DNA of 64,000 bases from Pyrinomonas methylaliphatogenes (GTDB lineage: Bacteria; Acidobacteriota; Blastocatellia; Pyrinomonadales; Pyrinomonadaceae), in assembly GCF_000820845.2 (NCBI RefSeq), contig NZ_CBXV010000005.1, forward strand, positions 124,001 to 188,000, in the 5' to 3' direction. The notes beneath the pieces were generated by a model. The model saw only the letters and a program-made list of their open reading frames with translations. It was not told where the DNA came from and did no database searches. A program made the translations under genes and the position numbers. The first letter of the stretch is position 1. The number at the start of each line of letters is the position of its first letter. Positions 9,213 to 18,558 of the stretch are shown in pieces.

Positions 9213-10186
9213 CTTTCGAGCGGCACGCCGGCGCGCTGTGCGTGTTCGTGGATGCGCGCTAGCGTGCGCAGCGCGAGCGCAAGCGCGCGCCTCCCATCCG
9301 CGCCGGAGACGGGCGAGGGGAGGCCGCGTTCGGCGGCGGCGAGGAAGGCTTCGATCTCGGCGCGCAGCGGCTCGACGTCCTCAACTTCGAGATGCTTGGT
9401 GCTGACGCCGGGCCACATCCCCGCGGCGCTCGCCGGTGCGAGGTTGCTGATCGAGGCGCGGCGCGCGGCGTAGTCGACGGCGATGTAATCGTGCGGTTGG
9501 AAGAAGCGCATCTTGCGGATCTTCTCCGTCCCGACGCGCGATGCGGTGATGTTAGCGACGGCTCCCGAAGCGAATTCGAGTCGCGCGTTGGCGGCGTCAA
9601 TGCGGTCGGTCAAGATCGGGATGCCGACGGCGTGAATGGCCGTCACTTCGATCTCCTCGCCGACGAGCCATTGTACGATGTCCAGATCATGGATCATCAG
9701 ATCGAGCACGACGTCGATGTCAAGCGAGCGGGCGGTGAACTGACCGACGCGGTGGATCTCGAAGTAGAGCGGACCGCGCACGTATGGGCGAAGCGCGACG
9801 AGCGCCGGATTGAAGCGCTCGAGATGGCCGACTTGAAGCAGGCTCCGCCCGCGCTCGGCGGCGGCGATCATGCGATCAGCCTCTTCGAGCGTGCGCGCGA
9901 TCGGCTTCTCGACGAGGACGTGAATCCCGGCTTCGAGCAAAGGCGCGGCGATCTCGCAGTGTGCTTCCGTCGGGACAGCCAAACTCACCGCGTCGACGCG
10001 CCCGATGAGTTGGCGCCAATCGGTGGTCCAGTCTACCGCGCGTTCGCGCGCGACCGAGCGCGCCGAATCCTCGTCGAGATCGCACACGGCGACGAAACGC
10101 GCGCGCTCTTCGGCGGCGAGCGCCGCGTGAATGCGCGCGTGTTGTCGCCCGAGGTGGCCGACGCCGATGACAGCGGTCTTCAGCAT
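9209..10186 (-). CDS. Gfo/Idh/MocA family NAD(P)-dependent oxidoreductase
   Basis: This 325-residue protein begins with a Rossmann nucleotide-binding motif, AVIGVGHLGRQHARIH. The family core motif EKPIA (about residue 94, HVLVEKPIARTLEEAD) contains the catalytic lysine. The C-terminal alpha/beta domain includes the conserved His in DLMIHDLDIVQW. Substrates of this family are usually sugars, inositols or nucleotide sugars, and none can be assigned here. It is coupled by a 4-nt overlap to the serine hydrolase. Confidence 0.87.
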   Translation of the reverse strand: MLKTAVIGVGHLGRQHARIHAALAAEERARFVAVCDLDEDSARSVARERAVDWTTDWRQLIGRVDAVSLAVPTEAHCEIAAPLLEAGIHVLVEKPIARTLEEADRMIAAAERGRSLLQVGHLERFNPALVALRPYVRGPLYFEIHRVGQFTARSLDIDVVLDLMIHDLDIVQWLVGEEIEVTAIHAVGIPILTDRIDAANARLEFASGAVANITASRVGTEKIRKMRFFQPHDYIAVDYAARRASISNLAPASAAGMWPGVSTKHLEVEDVEPLRAEIEAFLAAAERGLPSPVSGADGRRALALALRTLARIHEHAQRAGVPLER

Positions 10187-10329
10187 AGTTCGACAAAGCT
10201 CATCGAGCTAGAGCAAAATCGGTATCGGCGAAGACCTGAGGGGAGGATGGCGAGCTTTTGACTCGAGAGTGGCGCGCTCTCTTCCGCCCTCACGTCTTGC
10301 GAAACTCATTCCCTTCGAGGTGACTATAC

Positions 10330-11958
10330 TTGCAACATCCGAGGGTTGACAAGCGCGCTTGGGTGGCGTTGGTGATCATCTGTTTCATCTACTTCTTCGG
10401 TTTGGGATGGATGCCGCTCGCCGGTCCCGATGAGCCGCGTTATGCGGAGGTGGCGCGTGAGATGTTCGCGCGCGGCGATCCGATCACGCCGACGCTCGGC
10501 GGACACACGTGGTTCGAGAAACCGGCGTTGCTCTATTGGATGATGATGGTGAGCTATCGCTTGTTTGGAGTTTCGGAATTCGCCGCGCGTTTCGGTCCGG
10601 CCTGCGCCGGACTGCTTGCCTCTTTAGCGATCGCGGCTTTGGGATGGTGCCTTGAAAAGGTAACGGCGCTGAGCGGACTGGGATGGCTCTCTTTGATCGT
10701 CACGGCGACGAGTTTGGGGATGCTCGTCTTCTCTCGCGGGGCCAGTTTCGACATGCCTTTGACGGCGAGCGTGACGTTGGCTCTTTGTGGCTTCTTCCTT
10801 TTCGATCTCGAGGAGCGTGAGCGAAAACGGCTCCTCTATCTCGGCGTATTCTACGTCGCCATAGGAGTGGGGCTGCTGGCGAAAGGACTGGTCGGATTGA
10901 TCATCCCTTGCGGGGTTGTGCTGATCTACTTGTGGTTGCAAGGTCGGTTGCGCGATGTGGTCGAACTGCGTTTGTGGTGGGGAGTGCCGCTCGCTTGCCT
11001 CGTCGCCGCTTCTTGGTACGGTCCGGTGATCGCGCGGCACGGTTGGATTTTCATCGATCAGTTCTTCATTCAGCACCACTTCGCCCGATACCTCTCGAAC
11101 AAGTACCATCATCCCCAACCCTTCTACTTTTACCTGCCGGTCATCGCGCTGTTGAGTTTGCCATGGACGCCGTTTCTCATCGCGGAGATCGCGGCCTTTC
11201 GCCGGATGAACTGGCGCGCCGCTGACGTCATAAGCCGGGCGAGGATCTTCGCGTTTGTCTGGTTGATGGTGCCCGTCATCTTCTTCTCTTTCTCCGGATC
11301 GAAGCTTCCCGGATACGTTCTGCCGTCGCTTCCCGGAGCCGCCTTGTTGATCGGTCTCGGTCTGCGATGTGGTATGGATCGAGAGCTTTTCGGCAGATGG
11401 AACGTGAAGATCGTCGGAGCGTCTTTCATCTTGCTCGGTCTAGGCGGAGCCGCTTACGCGATTCACCGTGAACATCTGGCCGCGCTCGACGTTGGACCGG
11501 TGGCAGTGACGTCGGTTTTGGCCGGAATCTATCTCTGCCGTCGCTCGCGTGTGGCTTGGCGAGAAGTGGCGGCGATCGGCAGCGCGGTGGCGCTCTCCAT
11601 CGTCTTGATCGTCGCTTGCGCGCTTGAAACTGCCGCCAGCCATCATTCGGTGCGTGACCTCCTCGCGCGAGCGGCGGCGGTGGGGTATGATCGGATGCCG
11701 ATTCTACACCTTCATACGATCGAGAGGACGGCGGAATTTTACGGGGCCGGTCGTCTGGTGTACGATGCGCGCGGCGAGCCTTTGAAACTCGAAAGCGTCT
11801 CTCAAGTCGCCGATTGGGCGCGCCGGTTCGGTGGACCGGTGCTCGTCATCGTTCCGGTCGAACACGCGCATCAACTGTTTGAAGCGCGCACGCTCGGCGT
11901 CGAGCGGATCGGCGATAACGGCGCGGTTGCGCTCTTCGTCGTCCGCGCGCTTTCGTAG
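10330..11958 (+). CDS. ArnT-like (GT83) integral-membrane glycosyltransferase
   Basis: This 542-residue polytopic protein is of the PMT/ArnT superfamily. The catalytic Asp-Glu sits in the first periplasmic loop, LAGPDEPRYAEVA, just after the first helix, followed by GHTWFEKPALLYW. About a dozen hydrophobic helices and a small soluble C-terminal domain follow. Such enzymes move a sugar from a polyprenyl-phosphate donor to lipid A, glycans or proteins on the outer face of the inner membrane. The start is TTG at 10330, with an excellent GAGGTGA 6 nt upstream. ComEC starts 31 nt downstream. Confidence 0.85.
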   Translation: MQHPRVDKRAWVALVIICFIYFFGLGWMPLAGPDEPRYAEVAREMFARGDPITPTLGGHTWFEKPALLYWMMMVSYRLFGVSEFAARFGPACAGLLASLAIAALGWCLEKVTALSGLGWLSLIVTATSLGMLVFSRGASFDMPLTASVTLALCGFFLFDLEERERKRLLYLGVFYVAIGVGLLAKGLVGLIIPCGVVLIYLWLQGRLRDVVELRLWWGVPLACLVAASWYGPVIARHGWIFIDQFFIQHHFARYLSNKYHHPQPFYFYLPVIALLSLPWTPFLIAEIAAFRRMNWRAADVISRARIFAFVWLMVPVIFFSFSGSKLPGYVLPSLPGAALLIGLGLRCGMDRELFGRWNVKIVGASFILLGLGGAAYAIHREHLAALDVGPVAVTSVLAGIYLCRRSRVAWREVAAIGSAVALSIVLIVACALETAASHHSVRDLLARAAAVGYDRMPILHLHTIERTAEFYGAGRLVYDARGEPLKLESVSQVADWARRFGGPVLVIVPVEHAHQLFEARTLGVERIGDNGAVALFVVRALS

Positions 11959-11989
11959 GCGAATCCGGATCAGGCAAATCGATCGTCAG

Positions 11990-14659
11990 ATGGGCTTGCG
12001 GCGCTTCGCTTTCAATCCTCACCCGCTGGCCTTGCTCGCGGCGTGTTTCGCGATCGGGATCGGAGCTTCCGATTGGCTCTCGATGCGCGTCGCGTTGAGC
12101 CTCGGCCCGTTGGCGGTGATCTGCGCCCTCGTCGCGCTCAAACGCGAACGCGAGGGGATCGCGACCCTTTGTGTCGCTGTCGCTTATCTGACCGCTGGCA
12201 TCGTGGCATGGCAGATCGAAGAGGGCCGATCCAACAGCTCGAGCCTTCGATCGCTTTACGAGACGAGGCGAATAGAATCGGGCGAACCCGTGGAATTGAC
12301 CGGAACGCTGGCGCGCGCGCCCGAACGAACGCTTGATGGCGTCTATCTCTTCATCGAAACGAGCCGATTGCGTTATAGGGGTGATGATTTCGCCGCGCGC
12401 GGTCAGGCGCAGCTCTTCCTCCCCTTGCGCGATCGAGAGGCGGAGCGTAAGTACCGCGAACTGAAACTCGAGTATGGGACTCGGGTGCGCGTCTTCGTCC
12501 GCTTGGAACGTGAGGAAAGCTTCCGTAATCCCGGCGTCGAATCGCCGCTCGCCGTGATGCAGCAGCGCGGCATAGATGCTTGGGGCACGATAAAGAGCGT
12601 TCTGCTCATCGAGCGAGTGTCTGACGGCGAGCGCTCTCTCTTTTGGTGGCTGGCGCAAGCTCGCGCGGAAGCCGCGGAGAAGATCGATGGCCTTTTCGCA
12701 GCAGAAACAGCGGGACTTCTGAAGGCCATCCTTCTCGGCAATCGTTATACCATCTCGCGCGCCATCGGCGAGTCCTTTCGCGAAGGCGGCACTTTCCACA
12801 TCCTCGTCATCAGCGGCACGCATATCGCCTTCCTCGGAAGCCTCATCCTGCTGATCCTTCGCTCGCTGGTGCGTAATCGTGTGGCCCAGTATGTGGTGAC
12901 GGCCCTGTGCTTGTGGGGATATGCCCTCGCTGTCGGCGCCGAGGCGCCCGTAACGCGCGCCGCTTTGATGTGGACCTGCGTCTCTTTCGCCCCAATCGTT
13001 GGGCGAAGCGCCCCGTCGCTCAACGCCTTGGGCGGCAGCGCGCTCGCGCTTCTGATCTGGCGACCGCAAGAGCTCTTCGATCGGTCCTTTCATCTCACGT
13101 TCCTTTCGGTTTTGGCGATCGTCGCTTTGGCGTGGCCGATCGGCAAAAGGATGCGCGAGGTGGGCCAGTGGCGTCCAACTCGTTTGACGCCATACCCTCC
13201 GCGCTGTGCCCGATGGTTTCGCGTGCTGGCTGAAACCCTCTTCTGGAGCGAACGCGAATGGCGGCGCGAGTTGACACGTTCTCTTTACAGCTATCGCCTC
13301 TTCAAAACGCGAGCGGCTAGGGCGATCGAACGCTGGCATTTGCAACGCGCGCTGCGCTATGTCGCGATGGCGCTCATCATCTCTTGCGCTACGCAATTGG
13401 CCCTGCTTCCGCTTTTCGTGCTCTATTTCCATCGCGTCTCGCTCGCGGGGGTTCTATTGAACATCGTCATCGCGCCGCTGATCGGAGCGCTCGCCATCCT
13501 CGCCAGCTTCGCCCTGCTACTCGACGCGGCGAACGCTCATCTGGCTGAAAGAGTCGCCAGCGCGTGTGAAGCGCTCGTCGCTTTAACTGCGCACGCGGTC
13601 GATCCATTCGCGAAGTTGGGCCTCGGCGCATTGCGCTTGCCGGAGTATGCGGGATCGGGCGCGATGATCTATCTCATCTACTACGCGATCTTCATCGCTC
13701 TGCTCAGGTCTGTGGCTCGGTGGGATCCGCTCCGCTTCGATAGTCGAAGCGCGGAAGGACGGTGGGTGGGACTTTCGTCGGCGGCGTTGAGCCTGTGCGT
13801 CGCCATCGTCATCGCGCATCCGTGGAGCGAAAGGGGCGAAGGTGGTTGGCTGAGGGTCGATTTTTTGGATGTCGGACAGGGCGACGCGGCGCTCATCACG
13901 CTTCCGAGCGGGAAGACCGTTCTCGTGGATGGCGGCGGGAGGCCGCGCTACGATCTGGAGGAGGAGCGATCATTCGAACGCGATAGGCGCTCGATCGGTG
14001 AGGCGGTCGTCGCCGAATATCTCTGGTGGCGCGGACTGGACCATGTCGATTATCTGGTCGCAACACACGCCGATGCCGATCACATCGGCGGTTTGATCGA
14101 TATAGCGCGACTCTTTCGCGTGCGCGCGGCATTTGTTGCTTCAACCGAAGGAGAAGAGAACGGTGAGTTCGCGCGGTTCGCCGCCGCTCTCTGCGCGCGC
14201 GGCATACCGCTTTACAGGCTCAGTCGAGGCGATCTGTTGCGCGATGGCGCGGTCGCGATCGAAACGCTGTGGCCGCCGTCGGAAGGGATGGGATTGCGGG
14301 ATAACGAGCGCTCGATCGTCTTGCGCGTGCGTTACGGCGAGAGGAGTCTGCTATTTACTGGCGATATCGAAAGCGGCGTGGAAGAGAGATTGGTCAAATC
14401 CGCCGATCTGCGTTGCGACGTGGTCAAAGTGGCGCATCATGGCAGCCGTACTTCTTCGTCGCCGGATTTCGTCTCCGCCACTCGTCCATCGCTTGCCGTC
14501 ATCTCGGTCGGGCGCCGTTCGCCCTTTGGCCATCCTCATGCCGAGGTGGTGGCGCGTTGGCGTACCAGCGGAGCGCGCGTCCTCATCACGGGAGAGATGG
14601 GAATGGTGACGGTGCTGACCGATGGACGCGCGCTCGACGTGAGGACCGCGGTGCGGTAA
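11990..14659 (+). CDS. comEC: ComEC/Rec2 DNA-uptake channel protein
   Basis: This 889-residue protein shows the three expected parts. An N-terminal membrane/OB region (DUF4131-like, about 1-230) comes first. A competence domain with FHILVISGTHIAFLGSLIL and many helices covers about 265-600. A C-terminal metallo-beta-lactamase domain contains VDFLDVGQGDAALI, ATHADADHIGG, LLFTGDIE and VAHHGSRTSSS. ComEC forms the inner-membrane channel for transforming DNA. Two type IV pilins lie elsewhere in the window. The open frame extends upstream into the previous gene, and the ATG at 11990 is chosen on domain grounds with only a weak Shine-Dalgarno. Confidence 0.93.
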   Translation: MGLRRFAFNPHPLALLAACFAIGIGASDWLSMRVALSLGPLAVICALVALKREREGIATLCVAVAYLTAGIVAWQIEEGRSNSSSLRSLYETRRIESGEPVELTGTLARAPERTLDGVYLFIETSRLRYRGDDFAARGQAQLFLPLRDREAERKYRELKLEYGTRVRVFVRLEREESFRNPGVESPLAVMQQRGIDAWGTIKSVLLIERVSDGERSLFWWLAQARAEAAEKIDGLFAAETAGLLKAILLGNRYTISRAIGESFREGGTFHILVISGTHIAFLGSLILLILRSLVRNRVAQYVVTALCLWGYALAVGAEAPVTRAALMWTCVSFAPIVGRSAPSLNALGGSALALLIWRPQELFDRSFHLTFLSVLAIVALAWPIGKRMREVGQWRPTRLTPYPPRCARWFRVLAETLFWSEREWRRELTRSLYSYRLFKTRAARAIERWHLQRALRYVAMALIISCATQLALLPLFVLYFHRVSLAGVLLNIVIAPLIGALAILASFALLLDAANAHLAERVASACEALVALTAHAVDPFAKLGLGALRLPEYAGSGAMIYLIYYAIFIALLRSVARWDPLRFDSRSAEGRWVGLSSAALSLCVAIVIAHPWSERGEGGWLRVDFLDVGQGDAALITLPSGKTVLVDGGGRPRYDLEEERSFERDRRSIGEAVVAEYLWWRGLDHVDYLVATHADADHIGGLIDIARLFRVRAAFVASTEGEENGEFARFAAALCARGIPLYRLSRGDLLRDGAVAIETLWPPSEGMGLRDNERSIVLRVRYGERSLLFTGDIESGVEERLVKSADLRCDVVKVAHHGSRTSSSPDFVSATRPSLAVISVGRRSPFGHPHAEVVARWRTSGARVLITGEMGMVTVLTDGRALDVRTAVR

Positions 14660-14714
14660 GGGAGAGGGAACTGGTTGCGGATGAGGGAAATAGATATTTG
14701 GCCGCGGTTGCTTG

Positions 14715-14744
14715 TTGAAAGGCGGGCTGGCGAACGGTTAATAT
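14715..14744 (+). promoter_or_regulatory. Candidate sigma-70 promoter of the glycan cluster
   Basis: TTGAAA at 14715-14720 and TAATAT at 14739-14744 are separated by 18 bp. Transcription would start near 14751, about 100 nt before the chosen start of the first glycosyltransferase gene. Confidence 0.55.
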
Positions 14745-14778
14745 GTCCTATTGAGTCCTTGTGCGTCCTTGTCGCCAG

Positions 14779-14800
14779 AGCGTTGATGAGAATCAACGCT
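14779..14800 (+). promoter_or_regulatory. Perfect 9-bp hairpin with GAGA loop in the 5' leader
   Basis: AGCGTTGAT (14779-14787) pairs fully with ATCAACGCT (14792-14800) around a GAGA tetraloop, a GNRA type. TTTAGATTT follows. It lies inside the transcript predicted from the promoter at 14715, so it could act as a leader structure or as a weak terminator of read-through from comEC. Confidence 0.5.
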
Positions 14801-14849
14801 TTAGATTTAAATGGCGCAAGGCTTGCTAAAACGTGACGAGGGGGAGCTG

Positions 14850-17348
14850 ATGGAAGTGAAAGTCACCGGATACGAAAACGAACATTTCGACGCAGACGCG
14901 AAGGAGGCGCAGGAGAAGAGGCGTAGCGCGCGCCGGCGATTGGAGGAGGCCGCGAATACGCCGAGCATGGCTTTGCAGCGTCAGTACGAGAAAGGGCTCG
15001 ATTTGACCGGCACGGTCAGCGAAAGCGAGCGGCCAGGGCGTGGTCTCAAGGTCTGCCTGATTGGGACCTATCCGCCGCGCGAATGCGGTATCGGGACTTT
15101 CACTCGCGATCTGCGACACGCGATCTGCCAAGTGGCGGATGATGTGCAAGCCTTCGTCATCGCGATGACCAATCCGCCCAATAACTACAAGTATCCGCCC
15201 GAGGTCGTCTTCGAAATACGGCAGAATCAGTTGAACGATTATCGTTTGGCCGCTGAGTACATAAATTTTTCGGGAGCGGATATAGTTTGCGTCCAACATG
15301 AATTCGGCATCTTCGGTGGACCGGAAGGCCGGTACATTCTGGAGCTTTTGAAGAACCTCAACAAACCGGTGGTGACGACGTTGCACACCGTGCTGAGCGA
15401 GCCGCTCGCTGGATTCCGCGTCTCGCTGATACGTGTGGCCAACGCTTCGGATCGGCTCGTGGTGCTCAACAGTCGCGCGATTCCGATCTTGAAAGACGTT
15501 TACGGCATCACCGAGGAGAAGGTTTCATTGATACATCACGGCGTGCCCGATGTGCCGTTCGTCGATCCGAACTACTACAAGGACAAGTTCGGCGTCGAAG
15601 GGCGGCTCGTGTTGCTCACCTTCGGGTTGCTCAGTCGCAACAAAGGGATCGAGATGATGCTCGATGCGTTGCCCGAGATCGTCAGCGTGCATCCCGAGGT
15701 CGTCTACATCGTGCTCGGCGCGACGCATCCGGAGGTCAAACGGCGCGATGGCGAAGAGTATCGCTTGATGTTGAAACGCCGTGTGCGCGAGTTGGGGTTA
15801 GAGGATTACGTCATCTTCTACGATCGTTATGTCGATGACGACGAGTTGCGGGAGTTCTTAGGCGCGTGCGACATATATATCACTCCATATCAATCGCGCG
15901 AACAGATCGTCAGCGGCACGCTCGCCTATGCCGTCGGGATGGGTAAAGCGGTTGTCTCGACGCCCTATCTTTACGCGGAAGAGCTGTTGGCTAACGGGCG
16001 CGGCAAGCTCGTCCCGTTCGGCGATTCTAAAGCGCTCGCGCGCACGATCAATCGGTTGATCGAGAATGAGGCGATGCGCCATCAGATGCGCAAACGCGCT
16101 TACAAGTTCGGGCGGCAGATGACGTGGCCTGAGGTTGGGCGCGCTTATGTCGAGCTCTTCCGGCAAACGGTCGGCGAGTTTCAGGGGCGCACGAGCGCCA
16201 CGCTCCCGCTCGTGCGCGCGAGCCTCGACGTGCCGGAGATCAAACTCGATCATCTCGTGCGTCTGACAGATGACACGGGATTGATTCAGCATGCGACGTA
16301 CGGGATCCCGGATCGCCGTTTCGGTTACTCGACCGACGATGCCGGACGCGCCTTGGTCGTGACCCTGATGCATCACCGGAATTTCGAAGATCCGACGGCG
16401 TTGCGTCTGGCGACGACCTACTTGAGTTTCTTGCAACTGGCCCAGCGTCCGGATGGGCGCTTCCACAACTTCATGAACTATGCGCGACAGTTTACCGATG
16501 AGGTCGGCAGCGAAGATACCTTGGGGCGCGCGCTGTGGGGCGTCGGGATGGCCGTCGCTTTGGGGCCGACGGAGGGGATGCGCGCTTTGGCGCGCGAGAT
16601 GTTCGAGCGCTCATTGAGCGCGCTCGATCTCGTTCACGCGCGCGCGATCAGTTACGCCATCTGTGGCCTCCATGCCTTCTTACAAAGGTACGATGGAGCG
16701 GCGCTCGTTCGTCGCAAGCTCGATGAACTGGCGAATAGGCTCGCCAGCCTTTACGAAGAGGCTCGGGCGGATGATTGGCGTTGGTTCGGCGAAGAATTGA
16801 CCTATGCGAACGCCAAATTGCCGCAGGCGATGTTGCTCGCCTACCAGGCGACGGGCGAAGAGCGATTCTTGCAGATCGGCCTCGAATCGCTCGATTTCCT
16901 GCTGGAGCAGACTTACTCCGGCGGACAGTTCGACTTCATCGGGAATCAAGGTTGGTACAGACGGGGCGGCGAACGCGCGACTTTCGGCCAGCAACCAATA
17001 GAGGCTGGGTACACGGCGGAGGCTTGCGCAACCGCCTATGAGATCACAGAAAAGAGCTACTATCTCGAGATGGCGCGCGCTGCCGTCGAGTGGTTGCTCG
17101 GTCGGAATCGCCTCGGAGTGAGGTTGTACGATCTGGTGACGGGCGCTTGTTCGGACGGCCTCGATCCGCAGGGGGCGAGTTTGAATCAAGGGGCGGAATC
17201 GGTCATCTGTTGCCTGTTGGGGTTGCTCGCTGCGGCCCGTTTGCGCGAGAAGAAGCTCGAGATCGCCGCGACGGCTGCGGTCTCATCGGCGACGCCGACT
17301 GCCCTCGGCGCCGCGATACAGAGCGCGAAGGCCGAAAGCTCCGATTGA
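14850..17348 (+). CDS. GT4 glycosyltransferase fused to an alpha/alpha-toroid domain
   Basis: The 832-residue protein has two parts. Residues about 65-430 form a GT-B family-4 glycosyltransferase. It opens with LIGTYPPRECGIGTFTRDL, has the GLLSRNKGIEMMLDAL donor-domain start and the motif EQIVSGTLAYAVGMGKAVVSTPY. Residues about 450-800 are all-helical with repeated aromatic and Trp-rich segments, such as YGIPDRRFGYSTDDAGRAL and GWYRRGGERATFG, like the six-hairpin toroid of glycosidases. GAGGGGGA 5 nt before ATG 14850 decides the start over the ATG at 14811. It heads a cluster with GH130 and a second GT4; a mannan-like glycan product is inference. Confidence 0.8.
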   Translation: MEVKVTGYENEHFDADAKEAQEKRRSARRRLEEAANTPSMALQRQYEKGLDLTGTVSESERPGRGLKVCLIGTYPPRECGIGTFTRDLRHAICQVADDVQAFVIAMTNPPNNYKYPPEVVFEIRQNQLNDYRLAAEYINFSGADIVCVQHEFGIFGGPEGRYILELLKNLNKPVVTTLHTVLSEPLAGFRVSLIRVANASDRLVVLNSRAIPILKDVYGITEEKVSLIHHGVPDVPFVDPNYYKDKFGVEGRLVLLTFGLLSRNKGIEMMLDALPEIVSVHPEVVYIVLGATHPEVKRRDGEEYRLMLKRRVRELGLEDYVIFYDRYVDDDELREFLGACDIYITPYQSREQIVSGTLAYAVGMGKAVVSTPYLYAEELLANGRGKLVPFGDSKALARTINRLIENEAMRHQMRKRAYKFGRQMTWPEVGRAYVELFRQTVGEFQGRTSATLPLVRASLDVPEIKLDHLVRLTDDTGLIQHATYGIPDRRFGYSTDDAGRALVVTLMHHRNFEDPTALRLATTYLSFLQLAQRPDGRFHNFMNYARQFTDEVGSEDTLGRALWGVGMAVALGPTEGMRALAREMFERSLSALDLVHARAISYAICGLHAFLQRYDGAALVRRKLDELANRLASLYEEARADDWRWFGEELTYANAKLPQAMLLAYQATGEERFLQIGLESLDFLLEQTYSGGQFDFIGNQGWYRRGGERATFGQQPIEAGYTAEACATAYEITEKSYYLEMARAAVEWLLGRNRLGVRLYDLVTGACSDGLDPQGASLNQGAESVICCLLGLLAAARLREKKLEIAATAAVSSATPTALGAAIQSAKAESSD

Positions 17349-17457
17349 ATCGAGGAGCGCGGCATCATTCATCAAGGGGGATGGAAATTTGGAAACTCTT
17401 CAGCTTTGAACTTTTGAGTCTCAATCCCAGCTTTGCGATCCAGGATGAAAGGTGGAG

Positions 17458-18411
17458 ATGAAGAATAGCAAATTTCGTGAACTCTTTCGGCGGTACGAAG
17501 GAAATCCCATCTTGACCGCTTGTGATTGGCCGTATCCGGCAAATAGCGTCTTCAACGCCGGCGCGACCCGCCTGCCAAACGGCGAAACCCTGCTGCTCGT
17601 GCGCGTCGAAGACCGACGTGGCATCTCGCATCTGACGGCCGCTCGCTCGCACGATGGGATCACCAACTGGCGGATCGATCCGGAGCCGACGCTTCTGCCA
17701 GATCCGCAAAACTACCCAGAAGAGGTCTGGGGGATCGAGGACCCGCGCATCACGTGGGTCGAAGAGCTTGGCCGGTACATCATCGCTTATACGTCATATT
17801 CAACCTCGGGGCCGCTCGTCTCGCTCGCCTTGACGCGCGATTTTCGCGAGTTCGAACGCCTCGGAGCCGTCATGCCGCCCGAGGACAAGGACGCCGCCCT
17901 CTTCCCCCGCCGCTTCAACGGGCGGTGGGCGCTCATCCATCGCCCCGTCTCCAACTTCCCGAACAGCAAGGCCAACATGTGGGTCTCGTTCTCGCCCGAT
18001 CTCAAACACTGGGGCGATCATACGGTCATGCTGGAGGCGCGCCGCGGCGCTTGGTGGGATGCCAACAAGATCGGTTTGAGTCCGCCGCCGATCGAAACCC
18101 CCGAAGGGTGGCTCGTCATCTACCACGGCGTGCGCACAACTCCGGCTGGCTGCCTCTACCGCTTGGGGCTGGCGCTCTTTGATCTGGATGACCCGCGACA
18201 GGTCATCCGCCGCGGCGATGAATGGATCTTCGGCCCGGATGAGCCTTACGAACGCATGGGTGATGTCGGCGATGTCGTCTTCCCATGCGGTTTCACGCAC
18301 AACCCGGAGACTGGCGAGTTGCGCCTCTACTACGGAGCAGCCGATACCTCGATCGCCTTGGCGATCGGCAACGTGCAAGAGCTTTTGGATTGGTTGAAAG
18401 AGAACAGTTAA
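17458..18411 (+). CDS. GH130 family glycoside phosphorylase/hydrolase
   Basis: This 317-residue five-bladed beta-propeller enzyme is of family GH130. The conserved catalytic Asp lies in VWGIEDPRITWV. Other family hallmarks are NSVFNAGATRL, LIHRPVSNFP, WWDANKIGLSPPPI and VIYHGVRTTPAG, and GDVGDVVFPCGF near the C-terminus. Characterised members phosphorolyse or hydrolyse beta-mannosidic bonds. The start is ATG 17458 or the GTG two codons earlier, both next to AAGGTGGAG. Placement between two glycosyltransferase genes suggests turnover or synthesis of a mannose-containing glycan; the linkage is unknown. Confidence 0.9.
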   Translation: MKNSKFRELFRRYEGNPILTACDWPYPANSVFNAGATRLPNGETLLLVRVEDRRGISHLTAARSHDGITNWRIDPEPTLLPDPQNYPEEVWGIEDPRITWVEELGRYIIAYTSYSTSGPLVSLALTRDFREFERLGAVMPPEDKDAALFPRRFNGRWALIHRPVSNFPNSKANMWVSFSPDLKHWGDHTVMLEARRGAWWDANKIGLSPPPIETPEGWLVIYHGVRTTPAGCLYRLGLALFDLDDPRQVIRRGDEWIFGPDEPYERMGDVGDVVFPCGFTHNPETGELRLYYGAADTSIALAIGNVQELLDWLKENS

Positions 18412-18558
18412 GAAGCGCGCTCCGAGGGGAAGGCGAATCTTCGGCAGCGCTCTCCTCCGCGAAGCTTCGCTAGAGGGGGCGGGCGTCACTCGTTCAGCTT
18501 GAGACAGCCTTCTCGGGAGCGTTCATGCGATCGTTGAATTCTATTGGGTAGCGGCTCT

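Noticed and set aside
10325-10330. TATACT as -10 box of the ArnT-like gene
   Set aside because: It overlaps the region between the Shine-Dalgarno and the TTG start, so transcription would begin after the start codon.
11846-13432. 528-codon antisense frame inside comEC
   Set aside because: Shadow frame caused by high GC; composition and lack of motifs contrast with the clear ComEC on the other strand.
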